A DNA stretch of 64,000 nucleotides, taken from contig NZ_VKOG01000001.1 of assembly GCF_007474545.1 (NCBI RefSeq), forward strand, positions 806,001-870,000, given 5' to 3'. The DNA comes from Chryseobacterium binzhouense (GTDB lineage: Bacteria; Bacteroidota; Bacteroidia; Flavobacteriales; Weeksellaceae). The first letter of the stretch is position 1. Each line of letters opens with the position of its first letter. The notes below the pieces were generated by a model. The model had not been told where the DNA came from. It saw only the letters and a program-made list of their open reading frames with translations, and searched no databases. The position numbers and the translations under genes are program-made. Below, one piece after another: positions 17,338 to 26,198 of this stretch.

Positions 17338-18423
17338 TTATAAAGGTTTGTATTCAAATTGAGGAAAACCGCGTTCTCCCGAAGTATTGGTAAGACGGGT
17401 AAATTTCAGTTTGAAGTAATATCCGTCTGCATCTTTAATGATGTAAAAACGATCGCCATAGACTTCAAGACCGTTGGTTCCTACGGGATTTCTCCAGTTT
17501 CCGCCAATAATGCGGTGGTCATTATACACTAGTTTTGAAGGGTCGATATTTTCAGATTTGAAATTATTATACGCTTCGGTTCCCGAAGTCTGTGCAGGAA
17601 CTTTTACTTCATAAGCGCCAACACCTCCTACATTATTATTGAGGACAAAATCTGCGAAAACATAACTCCCTGCTCCGGTAATGGTATTGGTAAATACGGT
17701 GAAACACAGATCCCAGTCTTTTTTTTCAGGCTGTATATAAACTTCTTTTCCCTGCGTAAGACTGACGAAATTATAGTTGTAGGCAGTATTTTTTTCTATA
17801 ACTAATTCTCTATGGGAAGTTTCGTTAATCTTTGCATATTTAATTTTATAACCTGATGAATTTCTGGTTACCTGAATTTTCATCCAGCCTCTTAAGTCTC
17901 CACCGGTTGCAACCGAACCTACAGCAACATTTCCGCTGTAGATTTCTCTTCCCATATTGACAAGATAAACAGCATTTTGAGAATCATTTTCTTTTACCGA
18001 TTCTATTGCGGTATATCCTGAAGGAAAATTTCCGTTCACATCATCAATATATGCTTCATTATCTGGTGTAAAAGTTCCTACCTGAACCAGATTCATCAGT
18101 CCGGCAACATCAGATTGGGTAACCAGGTCAATATTAACTGCATTAGGAATTTTTGCAGCAGCCATCATGATAGAAGAATTTAAAATAACCTTAAATTCAT
18201 TTCCTGTATACAATGCAATATCCCAATTGGTACGTTTTGTATACACTTCTTTTCCTTTGCTTAAATCAAACCAAACCTGATTGGGCTGTGTAGCTCCGCC
18301 TACATTTGGGTTTACAATAGATCCCTGAATAGGTGCTACTGCTACCGGATCTTCATTGTCATTAATGCATGACTGCGTGATAAATGCGCTGCTGAAAATG
18401 AAAGCGATAAGTATTTTTTTCAT
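17338..18423 (-). CDS. hmuY: HmuY family heme-binding lipoprotein
   Basis: A 361-residue lipoprotein (signal ends ITQSC, Cys19). It contains two copies of the HmuY-type strand pattern: WFDLSKGKEVYTKRTNWDIALYTG near the start and NFVSLTQGKEVYIQPEKKDWDLCF in the middle. HmuY proteins pick up heme outside the cell and pass it to the HmuR receptor. At 361 residues it is longer than the classic single-domain HmuY, consistent with a duplicated domain. It sits 23 bases after hmuR. Confidence 0.88.
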   Translation of the reverse strand: MKKILIAFIFSSAFITQSCINDNEDPVAVAPIQGSIVNPNVGGATQPNQVWFDLSKGKEVYTKRTNWDIALYTGNEFKVILNSSIMMAAAKIPNAVNIDLVTQSDVAGLMNLVQVGTFTPDNEAYIDDVNGNFPSGYTAIESVKENDSQNAVYLVNMGREIYSGNVAVGSVATGGDLRGWMKIQVTRNSSGYKIKYAKINETSHRELVIEKNTAYNYNFVSLTQGKEVYIQPEKKDWDLCFTVFTNTITGAGSYVFADFVLNNNVGGVGAYEVKVPAQTSGTEAYNNFKSENIDPSKLVYNDHRIIGGNWRNPVGTNGLEVYGDRFYIIKDADGYYFKLKFTRLTNTSGERGFPQFEYKPL

Positions 18424-18446
18424 GTGCTGATATTTTTATTCAAATA

Positions 18447-20582
18447 TTAAAACTGATAATTGAGTCTGGCGAAATAGCTTCTTCCGTAGAATAAATTCTG
18501 AGAACCTGCAGCTGAATTGTGAGCACCGCCCGATAGTACGGTATTTCTTACATCGGAAACGTCAAAAATATTCTTTACACCCAGACTGATCTCCAGATGA
18601 TTGTTGAAAAAGGGCTGACTTACAGTAAAATTCATCATATTGAATGCGCTGATTTCTCCTAAAACATATTGCGGATTTTCACCCGGATTCTGGGATGCTT
18701 TCTGTGTGAATCTTTTTTGCAGTCCGGTGTATTTATAATATAATGCAAAAAGAGTGTTCAGTTTCGGAAGGGTATAGTTTGCTGCAAAATTGGCTTCTGC
18801 ATTGAAATTGTAATCGTCAGGAGAAGTCAGATTTCCGGTGTTTAGATTTTGTGAAATTCCCAGCACCGAAACACCGCCGTTGAATGAAATATTTTCTTTT
18901 TTCAGGCTGAAACCTCCTCCAAAAAGCAGAGATTTATAGCTGTCTACATTCAGAAAGGTGTATTTCAAAGGACTGTTGCTTACAATTATGCTTTCTATTC
19001 TGTCTTTTACATCAAGGTACATTGCAGAAAAACTGAGATTCATTTTCCATAAATTATTCTGCGAGTTGGTAAAATCATAAGACAATCCTAAAAAATAACC
19101 TGTTTCGGGATTGAGATTTTCGTTTCCTCTGATGTCATGGTTGTTATCAACAACGAAAGTGTAAAGCTCTTCGTAAGTTGGAAATCTGTTAGATGATCCA
19201 AAAACGGCTCTGAAATCTGATTTTTCTGTAGGATTGAACCTTGCCGTGAAAGAATAATTATACTGAGAATCGAACCTGTCGCTCAAAGCAAGTCTTACAC
19301 CGGGACGAAAAGATAATTGACTGTTGATTTTCCATTCAGCAGACAGAAAGTTGGCATAATTGAAAATTGATCTGCTGATGTTGATTCCGTTGTTATTAAA
19401 TTCAAAAGTTTCTGATCCTGCAAAACCGCTGGTGCGGTCTAATTCGTATCCTAGCTGAAAGTTAATTTTGTCACTATCCAGAAAGTTGCTGAACATCCCT
19501 CTTGAATAAAAAACTTTAGATTCATAAAAAGATTTTTTTTCATTTTCTGTAAGCTTTTTTCTGTTGGGAATATCATAAGTAACATCCTGCGATTTCCTAT
19601 CCTGTGCCTGGTAAGAAAAATCTCCGAGATAGTTGATTCTTGATCCTATTTTTGTCTGAATATTAAACTGATGGATCCATCGTGTGGTAAAATAGTTTCT
19701 GTCGTTTCCGATGTAGGTGCGGTTTCCGTTTCCTAAAGGAAGATCTTCTATAACCGGATTGTAGAAATTAACAGTTTCGGTCAGAAAATTAGATTTAAAG
19801 AATAAAGACGTATTGTTTTTTGCATATCGTAAGGCAGCATTAGCAGTGATCTGATCTTTCGGAAGCCAGTCGTAACCTCTTTTTTTATCATTATTTTCAT
19901 TGAAATATTTGTAACCTTCCAGATTGCCTTTATATCCCTGAAAATCATTGCGGTTAAAATCAGCTGTTATATTCCAGTTTTCTGAAATTTTATATCCTAG
20001 ATTCAGGTTCTGCACATGGCGTCCGTTTCCTTTTTTGTACCAGTCGTAATCTTTTCCGACTGTTTCTTCCTGTAATGACAATAATGCCGTTAATTTTTTA
20101 GCATAATTTTTTTTAGTAATGATATTAATGACTCCCGCAACCGCATTATTTCCGTATTCAACGCCCATAGCACCTTTTACGATTTCTATTCTTTCAATAT
20201 TATTAACATTGATTTTGCTTAAATCTACCTGATTCCCCATTCCCTGATCACTTACAACAGGAATATTATCAATTAGAATTTTGGTGTAAGCGCCTCCCAA
20301 TCCCATAATTCTGACATTAGAATCGCCGTTTCCGCTATTTGGCTCAATTAATATGTTCAGGTTCTGATTCAAAACTTCCGAAGCTGTAGTTGCTGCCATG
20401 TTTTTAATCTGCTGTGCATCAATTATCTCAACTTTATAGATTGACTTATTGATCGACTGCTGTTTGTACTGACCGGTAATTACCACCTCGTCAATTTTTG
20501 ATAATTGTAAAGAGTCTTGAGTCTGTGCATTAGCCCAAATTACAGCTGATAAAAGACCGACAGATAAAACCTTCTTGTTCAT
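18447..20582 (-). CDS. hmuR: TonB-dependent heme receptor HmuR type
   Basis: I choose the ATG at 20582, which gives a regular signal peptide (MNKKVLSVGLLSAVIWANAQ) and 711 residues. The plug domain has IDEVVITGQYKQQSI, ASEVLNQN and NIERIEIVKGAMGVEYGNNAVAGVINIITKK; a 22-strand barrel follows, ending in the aromatic FARLNYQF. It imports heme across the outer membrane using TonB energy. It leads the operon hmuR-hmuY-hmuT-hmuU-hmuV-methyltransferase-hmuS and faces the divergent T9SS HmuY-like gene. Confidence 0.95.
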   Translation of the reverse strand: MNKKVLSVGLLSAVIWANAQTQDSLQLSKIDEVVITGQYKQQSINKSIYKVEIIDAQQIKNMAATTASEVLNQNLNILIEPNSGNGDSNVRIMGLGGAYTKILIDNIPVVSDQGMGNQVDLSKINVNNIERIEIVKGAMGVEYGNNAVAGVINIITKKNYAKKLTALLSLQEETVGKDYDWYKKGNGRHVQNLNLGYKISENWNITADFNRNDFQGYKGNLEGYKYFNENNDKKRGYDWLPKDQITANAALRYAKNNTSLFFKSNFLTETVNFYNPVIEDLPLGNGNRTYIGNDRNYFTTRWIHQFNIQTKIGSRINYLGDFSYQAQDRKSQDVTYDIPNRKKLTENEKKSFYESKVFYSRGMFSNFLDSDKINFQLGYELDRTSGFAGSETFEFNNNGINISRSIFNYANFLSAEWKINSQLSFRPGVRLALSDRFDSQYNYSFTARFNPTEKSDFRAVFGSSNRFPTYEELYTFVVDNNHDIRGNENLNPETGYFLGLSYDFTNSQNNLWKMNLSFSAMYLDVKDRIESIIVSNSPLKYTFLNVDSYKSLLFGGGFSLKKENISFNGGVSVLGISQNLNTGNLTSPDDYNFNAEANFAANYTLPKLNTLFALYYKYTGLQKRFTQKASQNPGENPQYVLGEISAFNMMNFTVSQPFFNNHLEISLGVKNIFDVSDVRNTVLSGGAHNSAAGSQNLFYGRSYFARLNYQF

Positions 20583-20600
20583 TACTCCAATAATTTTCAG

Positions 20601-20608
20601 CAAATATA
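20601..20608 (-). promoter_or_regulatory. -7 box in front of hmuR
   Basis: On the minus strand TATATTTG matches TAnnTTTG, 18 bases before the hmuR ATG, giving a short leader. No convincing -33 element was found. Confidence 0.4.
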
Positions 20609-20613
20609 TAATT

Positions 20614-20667
20614 TTATTTAGAATGAATAAAAATTAATTATTAATTTTGTGGAATAATTCTAAATAA
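20614..20667. promoter_or_regulatory. Inverted repeat in the hmuR / T9SS-HmuY divergent promoter region
   Basis: TTATTTAGAAT at 20614-20624 and ATTCTAAATAA at 20657-20667 are perfect 11-bp inverted copies, 32 bases apart. The -7 box of the plus-strand gene lies between them. This could be a double operator for an iron or heme regulator acting on both genes. The assignment is inferred from position only. Confidence 0.5.
20642..20649 (+). promoter_or_regulatory. -7 box of the T9SS HmuY-like gene
   Basis: TAATTTTG fits TAnnTTTG and lies 41 bases before the ATG, inside the inverted repeat. Confidence 0.5.
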
Positions 20668-20690
20668 TAAATTTTAAACAATAAAAAATT

Positions 20691-21989
20691 ATGAAAGCAA
20701 AGCTACTTTTAGCCTCAATGATCAGTTTAGGAATTCAGCAAATGAATTTTGCCCAGGTAGATTCTAATGGATACACAACCGTAAATATGTCGATGGGAAA
20801 TTCTTATCAGAACAGAGTTTTTTTTGATTTTTCTTCCAATACCAGTATTTCGCAGGCAGCAGATACGTGGGATATTGCTTTTTACAGAAACAGCGCAATG
20901 GATAAAGGTATCAAGGTAAATGATGCTAAAAATATTACTGTTTACCAGATTTCAGCTAATCCTTCAGATTTTGATGCCGTGCTTCCTTCTCAGAAAGCGA
21001 CATGGGGAAATCCGATTTATAATCCAGATCAGACAACGAGAATTCAGGACGGAGCCTTCGATTCTGCAACTTTACTTCCTTCTGGTCCGTTTAATTTCGG
21101 ATGGGGTAATTACAATATTGCCACTCATAAAGTACAGGGGCAGGTAGTTTTTGTTCTTGATTATGGCAATGATAATTATTATAAATTTTTTATCAACGAA
21201 TTTTCTGCAGGTTACAGCTTCAAATATGCTCAATGGAACGGAACCTCCTGGAATCCTACTCAGTCTAAAATTTTGACCAACGGATCTGATGACGCATTTT
21301 TTAACTATTTTTCTTTCACAACAGGCGAAAAAGTAAATAATATGGAACCGTCTAAAGCCAATTGGGATCTGATGTTTACCAGATATTACACTAATTATGT
21401 GTATCCTGGAGGCGCTATGATGTATAAAATGGCAGGTGTCATTCAAAATCCGAATGTTACCGTTGCAAGAGTACAGCCAGAAACACAGGCGACATCCACG
21501 GTAAATCTGCCGGCTTCATCAGCTTTTTCCAGCACCATTACAGCAGTAGGTCATTCCTGGAAGCCAACGTCTGGAGCTCCTTTGGCAGATGTAGTATATT
21601 ATGTGAAGCAGGGATCAGATTATTACAGAATGTATTTTATTACCAATGAAGGAACTTCTACAGGAAATATGTATTTTAAATATAAGAATATTACTTCGAC
21701 TTTAGGAGTGAAAGAAATTGGTAAAAAAGCAGCGTTCGGGATTTATCCTAATCCTACTACAGCAGATAAAAAAGTGACTGTTTTATTTGATGTGAAAGAA
21801 AAAGCTGAAAATAAAGGTAGTGTTGAGGTTTTTGATATCTCGGGTAAAAGGGTATATCAATCTGAACTTACAAATCGGGAAGGGTTTTATAAGCAGGATT
21901 TAAACTTATCTCATCTTGCAACAGGAAATTACCTTGTAAAAATTACTTACGGCGGACAGACTGAAACCAAAAAACTGATCGTAAAATAA
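20691..21989 (+). CDS. HmuY-like protein with type IX secretion sorting domain
   Basis: A 432-residue secreted protein. After the signal peptide (MKAKLLLASMISLGIQQMNFAQ) come two HmuY-like segments (VFFDFSSNTSISQAADTWDIAFY near residue 44, and FSFTTGEKVNNMEPSKANWDLMF near residue 204). The last 80 residues, beginning FGIYPNPTTADKK and ending TKKLIVK, form a type A T9SS sorting domain, so the protein should pass the outer membrane and be released or attached to surface polysaccharide. It is divergent from hmuR, which suggests shared control and a role as surface or secreted heme scavenger. Heme binding is inferred from family. Confidence 0.88.
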   Translation: MKAKLLLASMISLGIQQMNFAQVDSNGYTTVNMSMGNSYQNRVFFDFSSNTSISQAADTWDIAFYRNSAMDKGIKVNDAKNITVYQISANPSDFDAVLPSQKATWGNPIYNPDQTTRIQDGAFDSATLLPSGPFNFGWGNYNIATHKVQGQVVFVLDYGNDNYYKFFINEFSAGYSFKYAQWNGTSWNPTQSKILTNGSDDAFFNYFSFTTGEKVNNMEPSKANWDLMFTRYYTNYVYPGGAMMYKMAGVIQNPNVTVARVQPETQATSTVNLPASSAFSSTITAVGHSWKPTSGAPLADVVYYVKQGSDYYRMYFITNEGTSTGNMYFKYKNITSTLGVKEIGKKAAFGIYPNPTTADKKVTVLFDVKEKAENKGSVEVFDISGKRVYQSELTNREGFYKQDLNLSHLATGNYLVKITYGGQTETKKLIVK

Positions 21990-22030
21990 TCTGCTATTCC
22001 AGAAAATTTTAATACTTTCTATTTTTTCTA

Positions 22031-22064
22031 AAGACAGGATCGTTAATTCGGTTCTGTCTTTTTT
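22031..22064 (+). terminator. Terminator after the T9SS HmuY-like gene
   Basis: AAGACAGGA pairs with TTCTGTCTT (one G-T pair) around a short loop, followed by TTTT. The rest of the 21990-22257 spacer is AT-rich, and I see nothing else in it. Confidence 0.75.
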
Positions 22065-22257
22065 GTTCAAAATATCTTCATGAATAAGTATTAAAAGTTA
22101 TAGATATAGTTTTATATGAATTAATTTTAATGTATTTGTTTTAAATGTCTTAATAAATTTAATTATATTTATAAATATTTATTTATTGCTATTAATTAAT
22201 GTGGTATTTAGCTTTATTTAACCTATTCACAATATTTTAATTTTAAAAATGATTTTT

Positions 22258-23172
22258 ATGAAAAAAAAATTACTTTTTCTAAATGCAGTTTTTCTGCTGA
22301 GCTCATCTTTATACAACGCACAGATCAACAGAATTTCTTTTGAGACCTCAGAAGGATATACTGTAGGAAATCTTGGCAGTCAACAAGGCTGGACTTATTG
22401 GGGTGGAATACCGCCTGCAAATGCACAGATCGTTAATAATAATGCAACGCACGGGGTAAATTCTCTGAATGTAATCAGTAACGAAGATGTACTTGATATG
22501 TGCGGAATCGAAAAAAACATTGCTTCTTTGGTAACCAGTAATGATATTGAAATTTCTTTTGATTATCGTTTTAGTGGTCTCGACGGATCCGATTATGAAA
22601 TGGCAGTGTATAATGATGGTACAAATTATTATTATACCGCAGCTTTTAAGATCAATTATCTTACGGGAGCATTAAGCTACAGAACATCAACCGGATTTGT
22701 GTCAGGTCCTGTTTTAGCCCCTAATCAATGGCATAATCTGAAAATTGTCATTAAAAAATCTGATGATACATTACAATACTTTGCCAATGGAAGTCAAATT
22801 TATACCGGCGCACTGGGAACATATAAGAATTCACAGATTATAGATTTTGTTTACGATGATTATGGTACAGGTTTCAGGGTAGATAATATCAGTATTAATA
22901 ATCTTTCCGTACTTTCTACTCAGGATATTTCAAAGAAAGAGAGGGTTAATGTTTTTCCAAATCCGGCTACAGAAAAAATAAGCATTGAAACCGAGAGTAA
23001 AATTGAAACGATTGCCATTTATGATGCTCAGGGAAAAATGATGAGAAATTACGCTGAAAATGGAATTTCGAACGGTAAAATTATTGATGTTTCAGATTTT
23101 GCATCAGGAATGTATCTGGTGAAAGTGAAAACCAAAACGTCTGAATTTACCAAAAAAATCATTAAGAAATAA
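22258..23172 (+). CDS. Secreted protein with ConA-like domain and T9SS sorting tail
   Basis: I favour the ATG at 22258 (MKKKLLFLNAVFLLSSSLYNAQ); an in-frame ATG at 22249 would only add three residues. The 304-residue product has a beta-sandwich, laminin-G or lectin/glucanase-like middle part (ISFDYRFSGLDGSDYEMAVY, then NQWHNLKIVIKKSDDTLQYF). The C-terminal type A sorting domain starts at VNVFPNPATEKI and ends EFTKKIIKK. It is an exported surface or secreted protein; ligand unknown. It follows the heme-related gene in the same direction but is separated by a terminator. Confidence 0.8.
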   Translation: MKKKLLFLNAVFLLSSSLYNAQINRISFETSEGYTVGNLGSQQGWTYWGGIPPANAQIVNNNATHGVNSLNVISNEDVLDMCGIEKNIASLVTSNDIEISFDYRFSGLDGSDYEMAVYNDGTNYYYTAAFKINYLTGALSYRTSTGFVSGPVLAPNQWHNLKIVIKKSDDTLQYFANGSQIYTGALGTYKNSQIIDFVYDDYGTGFRVDNISINNLSVLSTQDISKKERVNVFPNPATEKISIETESKIETIAIYDAQGKMMRNYAENGISNGKIIDVSDFASGMYLVKVKTKTSEFTKKIIKK

Positions 23173-23292
23173 TATTGGTAAACTGTAATCAGCTGTCTTT
23201 TAAAAGCTCATAGTTTTAATTATGATAAAATAATTTTTAAACAATTTGTTTGAAGGCTTTTTATTAAATTAGCACCAATAAAATTTTATTAT

Positions 23293-24489
23293 ATGATTTC
23301 CGGAAAATATCTAGAAAACCTACAGAACGAGTTGAAAAATATTGAGAATGACGGTCTTTATAAAAGAGAAAGGATCATCACATCTCAGCAAAGTGCCGAA
23401 ATTGAAGCTAATGGAAAAAAACTGCTGAACTTTTGTGCCAATAATTATTTGGGACTTTCCAATCATCCGGAAGTAATGAAGGCTTCACAGGATATGATTG
23501 CTTCTCATGGTTACGGGATGTCTTCTGTACGTTTTATTTGCGGAACTCAGGATATTCATAAGCAGCTTGAAGAGAAAATTTCTACTTTTCTTGGTTTGGA
23601 AGATACTATTTTATATGCTGCTTGTTTTGATGCTAATGGTGGTGTATTTGAACCTTTATTTACAGAAGAAGATGCGATTATTTCAGATGAACTGAATCAT
23701 GCTTCAATTATTGACGGAGTTCGTCTTTGCAAAGCGGCAAGATACCGTTATAAAAACAACAATATGGAAGATCTGGAAGCGCAGCTGATTGCAGCTTCTG
23801 AGAAAAATCACAGATTTAAAATCATTGTTACGGACGGCGTTTTTTCTATGGACGGAATTGTTGCTGATCTGAAAGGAGTGTGTGATTTAGCAGATAAATA
23901 TGATGCTTTGGTAATGGTAGATGATTCTCACGCTACAGGTTTCATAGGGAAAACAGGGCGCGGAACTCATGAAGCTAATGAAGTAATGGGTAGGGTAGAT
24001 ATTATTACCTCTACTTTAGGAAAAGCTTTGGGAGGTGCTTTGGGCGGATTTACTTCTGGTAAAAAAGAGATCATTGATATGCTTAGACAGCGTTCCAGAC
24101 CTTATCTTTTTTCAAATTCTCTGGCTCCGGGTATAGTTGGTGCAGCAATGAAAGTTTTGGATATGATTTCCGATGATACAAGCCTTAGAGACAAAGTGAT
24201 GGAGAATGCAGAATATTTCAGAACAGAAATGAAAGCAAAAGGTTTTGATATTCCTGATGGTGATGCAGCTATTGTTCCTGTAATGCTTTACGATGCTCCT
24301 TTATCGCAAAAAATGGCAGAAAAACTGATGGATGAAGGTATTTATGTTATCGGATTCTTTTACCCTGTTGTTCCGAAAGGAAAGGCAAGAATCAGAGTTC
24401 AGCTTTCAGCGGCTCATACACGAGAGCATCTTGATAAAGCAATAGCAGCTTTTGAGAAAGTGGGTAAAGAATTGGGTGTCATTTCATAA
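23293..24489 (+). CDS. kbl: Glycine C-acetyltransferase (2-amino-3-ketobutyrate CoA ligase)
   Basis: A 398-residue PLP enzyme of the alpha-oxoamine synthase family. Typical features are [16 protein letters not shown] near residue 45, [10 protein letters not shown], the DDSHATG turn and the PLP-lysine region [14 protein letters not shown]. The close match to Kbl throughout ([11 protein letters not shown]) favours threonine breakdown (2-amino-3-ketobutyrate plus CoA to glycine plus acetyl-CoA) over serine palmitoyltransferase. The gene is alone; no threonine dehydrogenase lies next to it. Confidence 0.93.
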   Translation: MISGKYLENLQNELKNIENDGLYKRERIITSQQSAEIEANGKKLLNFCANNYLGLSNHPEVMKASQDMIASHGYGMSSVRFICGTQDIHKQLEEKISTFLGLEDTILYAACFDANGGVFEPLFTEEDAIISDELNHASIIDGVRLCKAARYRYKNNNMEDLEAQLIAASEKNHRFKIIVTDGVFSMDGIVADLKGVCDLADKYDALVMVDDSHATGFIGKTGRGTHEANEVMGRVDIITSTLGKALGGALGGFTSGKKEIIDMLRQRSRPYLFSNSLAPGIVGAAMKVLDMISDDTSLRDKVMENAEYFRTEMKAKGFDIPDGDAAIVPVMLYDAPLSQKMAEKLMDEGIYVIGFFYPVVPKGKARIRVQLSAAHTREHLDKAIAAFEKVGKELGVIS

Positions 24490-24547
24490 CAAATTGCAGC
24501 GTATCTAATATTTGAGAATAATAATATCAAAGATTATATTGAAACAA

Positions 24548-24583
24548 TAAAGCCAAAGCTGAATTTCAGCTTTGGCTTTATTT
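24548..24583. terminator. Bidirectional terminator between kbl and mdh
   Basis: TAAAGCCAAAGCTGAA and its exact complement face each other across one base, giving a very long perfect stem between two convergent genes, with A and T runs at the edges. Confidence 0.9.
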
Positions 24584-24603
24584 ATATTGTAATATTTTTT
24601 AAA

Positions 24604-25530
24604 CTAGAATTTCAAATCTCCGTTTACTTCTCTTACCGCTTTTGCAGCTTCAGCAAACTTCGCTTTTTCTTCTTCTGTTAAAGTAATGTTTACGATTTTT
24701 TCTACTCCGTTTGCACCGATGATTGCCGGAACTCCAAGGCAGATATCGCTTTCTCCGTATTCTCCGTCAAGCATCAGTGAGCAAGGGATCATTTTTTTCT
24801 GATCACAAGCAATTGCCTGAACCATTACAGAAACTGCCGCACCGGGCGCATACCATGCTGAAGTGCCTAGAAGTTTTGTTAAAGTAGCCCCGCCTACTTT
24901 AGTTTCTTCAATAACATATTTCTGCTTTTCATCATCAAGAAATTCTGTTACCGGAACACCATTTCTTGTAGCTTTGCTTAATAATGGTAACATTCCTGTA
25001 TCACTGTGAGCAGCGATTACCATCCCGTCTACATCAGAAATCGGAGCTTCAAGAGCTTCTGCCAATCTGTATTTGAATCTGGCAGAATCTAATGCACCAC
25101 CCATACCAATGATCTTATGCTTAGGAAGACCGGAAGTTTTGTGTACAAGATAAGTCATAGTATCCATTGGGTTAGATACCACAATAATGATTACTTCAGG
25201 AGAATTTTTTACTAAGTTTTCTGTAACTTCTTTTACAATTCCTGCGTTGATACCAATTAATTCTTCTCTTGTCATTCCTGGTTTTCTTGGGATACCAGAA
25301 GTGATTACTGCTACATGAGAACCTGCTGTTTTGCTGTAGTCTCCTGTTGTACCTGTAATTTTTGTATCAAATCCGTTCAAAGATGCAGTCTGCATCAAAT
25401 CCATTGCTTTTCCTTCTGCGAATCCTTCTTTAATGTCTACTAAAACTACCTCTGAACAGAAGTCTTTCATTGCGATGTATTCTGCACAACTTGCTCCTAC
25501 CGCGCCTGCACCTACTACAGTTACTTTCAT
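24604..25530 (-). CDS. mdh: Malate dehydrogenase
   Basis: A 308-residue NAD-dependent enzyme of the LDH-like MDH group. Visible motifs are VTVVGAGAVGASCAEYIA (nucleotide fold), ITSGIPRKPGMTREEL (active-site loop with substrate-specifying Arg), VVSNPMDTMTYL and the catalytic His in VIAAHSDTGMLPL. It converts malate to oxaloacetate in the TCA cycle. Confidence 0.96.
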   Translation of the reverse strand: MKVTVVGAGAVGASCAEYIAMKDFCSEVVLVDIKEGFAEGKAMDLMQTASLNGFDTKITGTTGDYSKTAGSHVAVITSGIPRKPGMTREELIGINAGIVKEVTENLVKNSPEVIIIVVSNPMDTMTYLVHKTSGLPKHKIIGMGGALDSARFKYRLAEALEAPISDVDGMVIAAHSDTGMLPLLSKATRNGVPVTEFLDDEKQKYVIEETKVGGATLTKLLGTSAWYAPGAAVSVMVQAIACDQKKMIPCSLMLDGEYGESDICLGVPAIIGANGVEKIVNITLTEEEKAKFAEAAKAVREVNGDLKF

Positions 25531-25587
25531 AATGTGTACTTTTTAATTATTTATTTTTGTTTAGTCTTTCTTTTTATTTGAACTTCC

Positions 25588-25618
25588 CAAATGTACAAAT
25601 TCCCGAAAAATTGAGCAA
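25588..25618 (-). promoter_or_regulatory. Promoter of mdh
   Basis: On the minus strand TTG, 20 bases, then TACATTTG fits the Bacteroidota pattern TTG-N17-23-TAnnTTTG. It gives a leader of about 50 bases before the ATG at 25530. Confidence 0.65.
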
Positions 25619-25649
25619 TTTTTCAGGAATTTTAATTTTTATTTAAGAT

Positions 25650-26198
25650 CTAACCGATGTTGATAAGAAATTCATACATTTTCTTTGCTCCGGACAAGAC
25701 CTTATTATGGTTTTCTTCTTTTATCTGATTATCCAGAACTTCTTTAAAGCTTTTCCACATCGTTCCGGTCTTTTCCTGATAACATCCAAAAAAATAAAAG
25801 CTTATATCTTCAAATCCTTCAGTCTTAGAAAGCTGTTTAGCAATAACATTTCCACCCAAAGTAGATCCTTCAATTACATATAGAGCTCCTAAAGCTTCAG
25901 ATTCATTAGAAATATCAAACGAAAATGTTGAATCATTTTTCAGCTGAAGGGTTAAAAAATCCTTTTCGATAAGATGAAATTTTTTTCTGTTTTCCAGCTG
26001 AAGCTTTTCGCTGTATGTTTCATTTAAAAGATTAAAGATTTTTTCTTCACTGTGAAGAAGCATCAGGTAATTGTTGTAAATGATTTTTTTGTAATCGTTT
26101 AATGTGAAAGTTTTGGTGAATATTTTATGCGATTGAAAAAGTTTTTCGGCAGTATCGTGATATTCGGCAGTATTTTTTTTAAGATATTCAGAGAGCAT
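25650..26198 (-). CDS. bphO: Heme oxygenase, phytochrome-associated (BphO type)
   Basis: I place the start at 26198 (MLSEYLKKNTAEYHDTAEKL), which overlaps the bphP 3' end by 11 bases; the frame open from 26273 would read through phytochrome coding sequence. The 182-residue product is a compact helical heme oxygenase. His14 in the HDTAE motif is the likely heme iron ligand, and ALGALYVIEGSTLGGNVIAKQL is the distal helix. It opens heme to biliverdin IX-alpha, CO and iron. The overlap with bphP indicates that the product is the chromophore for that sensor. Confidence 0.9.
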   Translation of the reverse strand: MLSEYLKKNTAEYHDTAEKLFQSHKIFTKTFTLNDYKKIIYNNYLMLLHSEEKIFNLLNETYSEKLQLENRKKFHLIEKDFLTLQLKNDSTFSFDISNESEALGALYVIEGSTLGGNVIAKQLSKTEGFEDISFYFFGCYQEKTGTMWKSFKEVLDNQIKEENHNKVLSGAKKMYEFLINIG

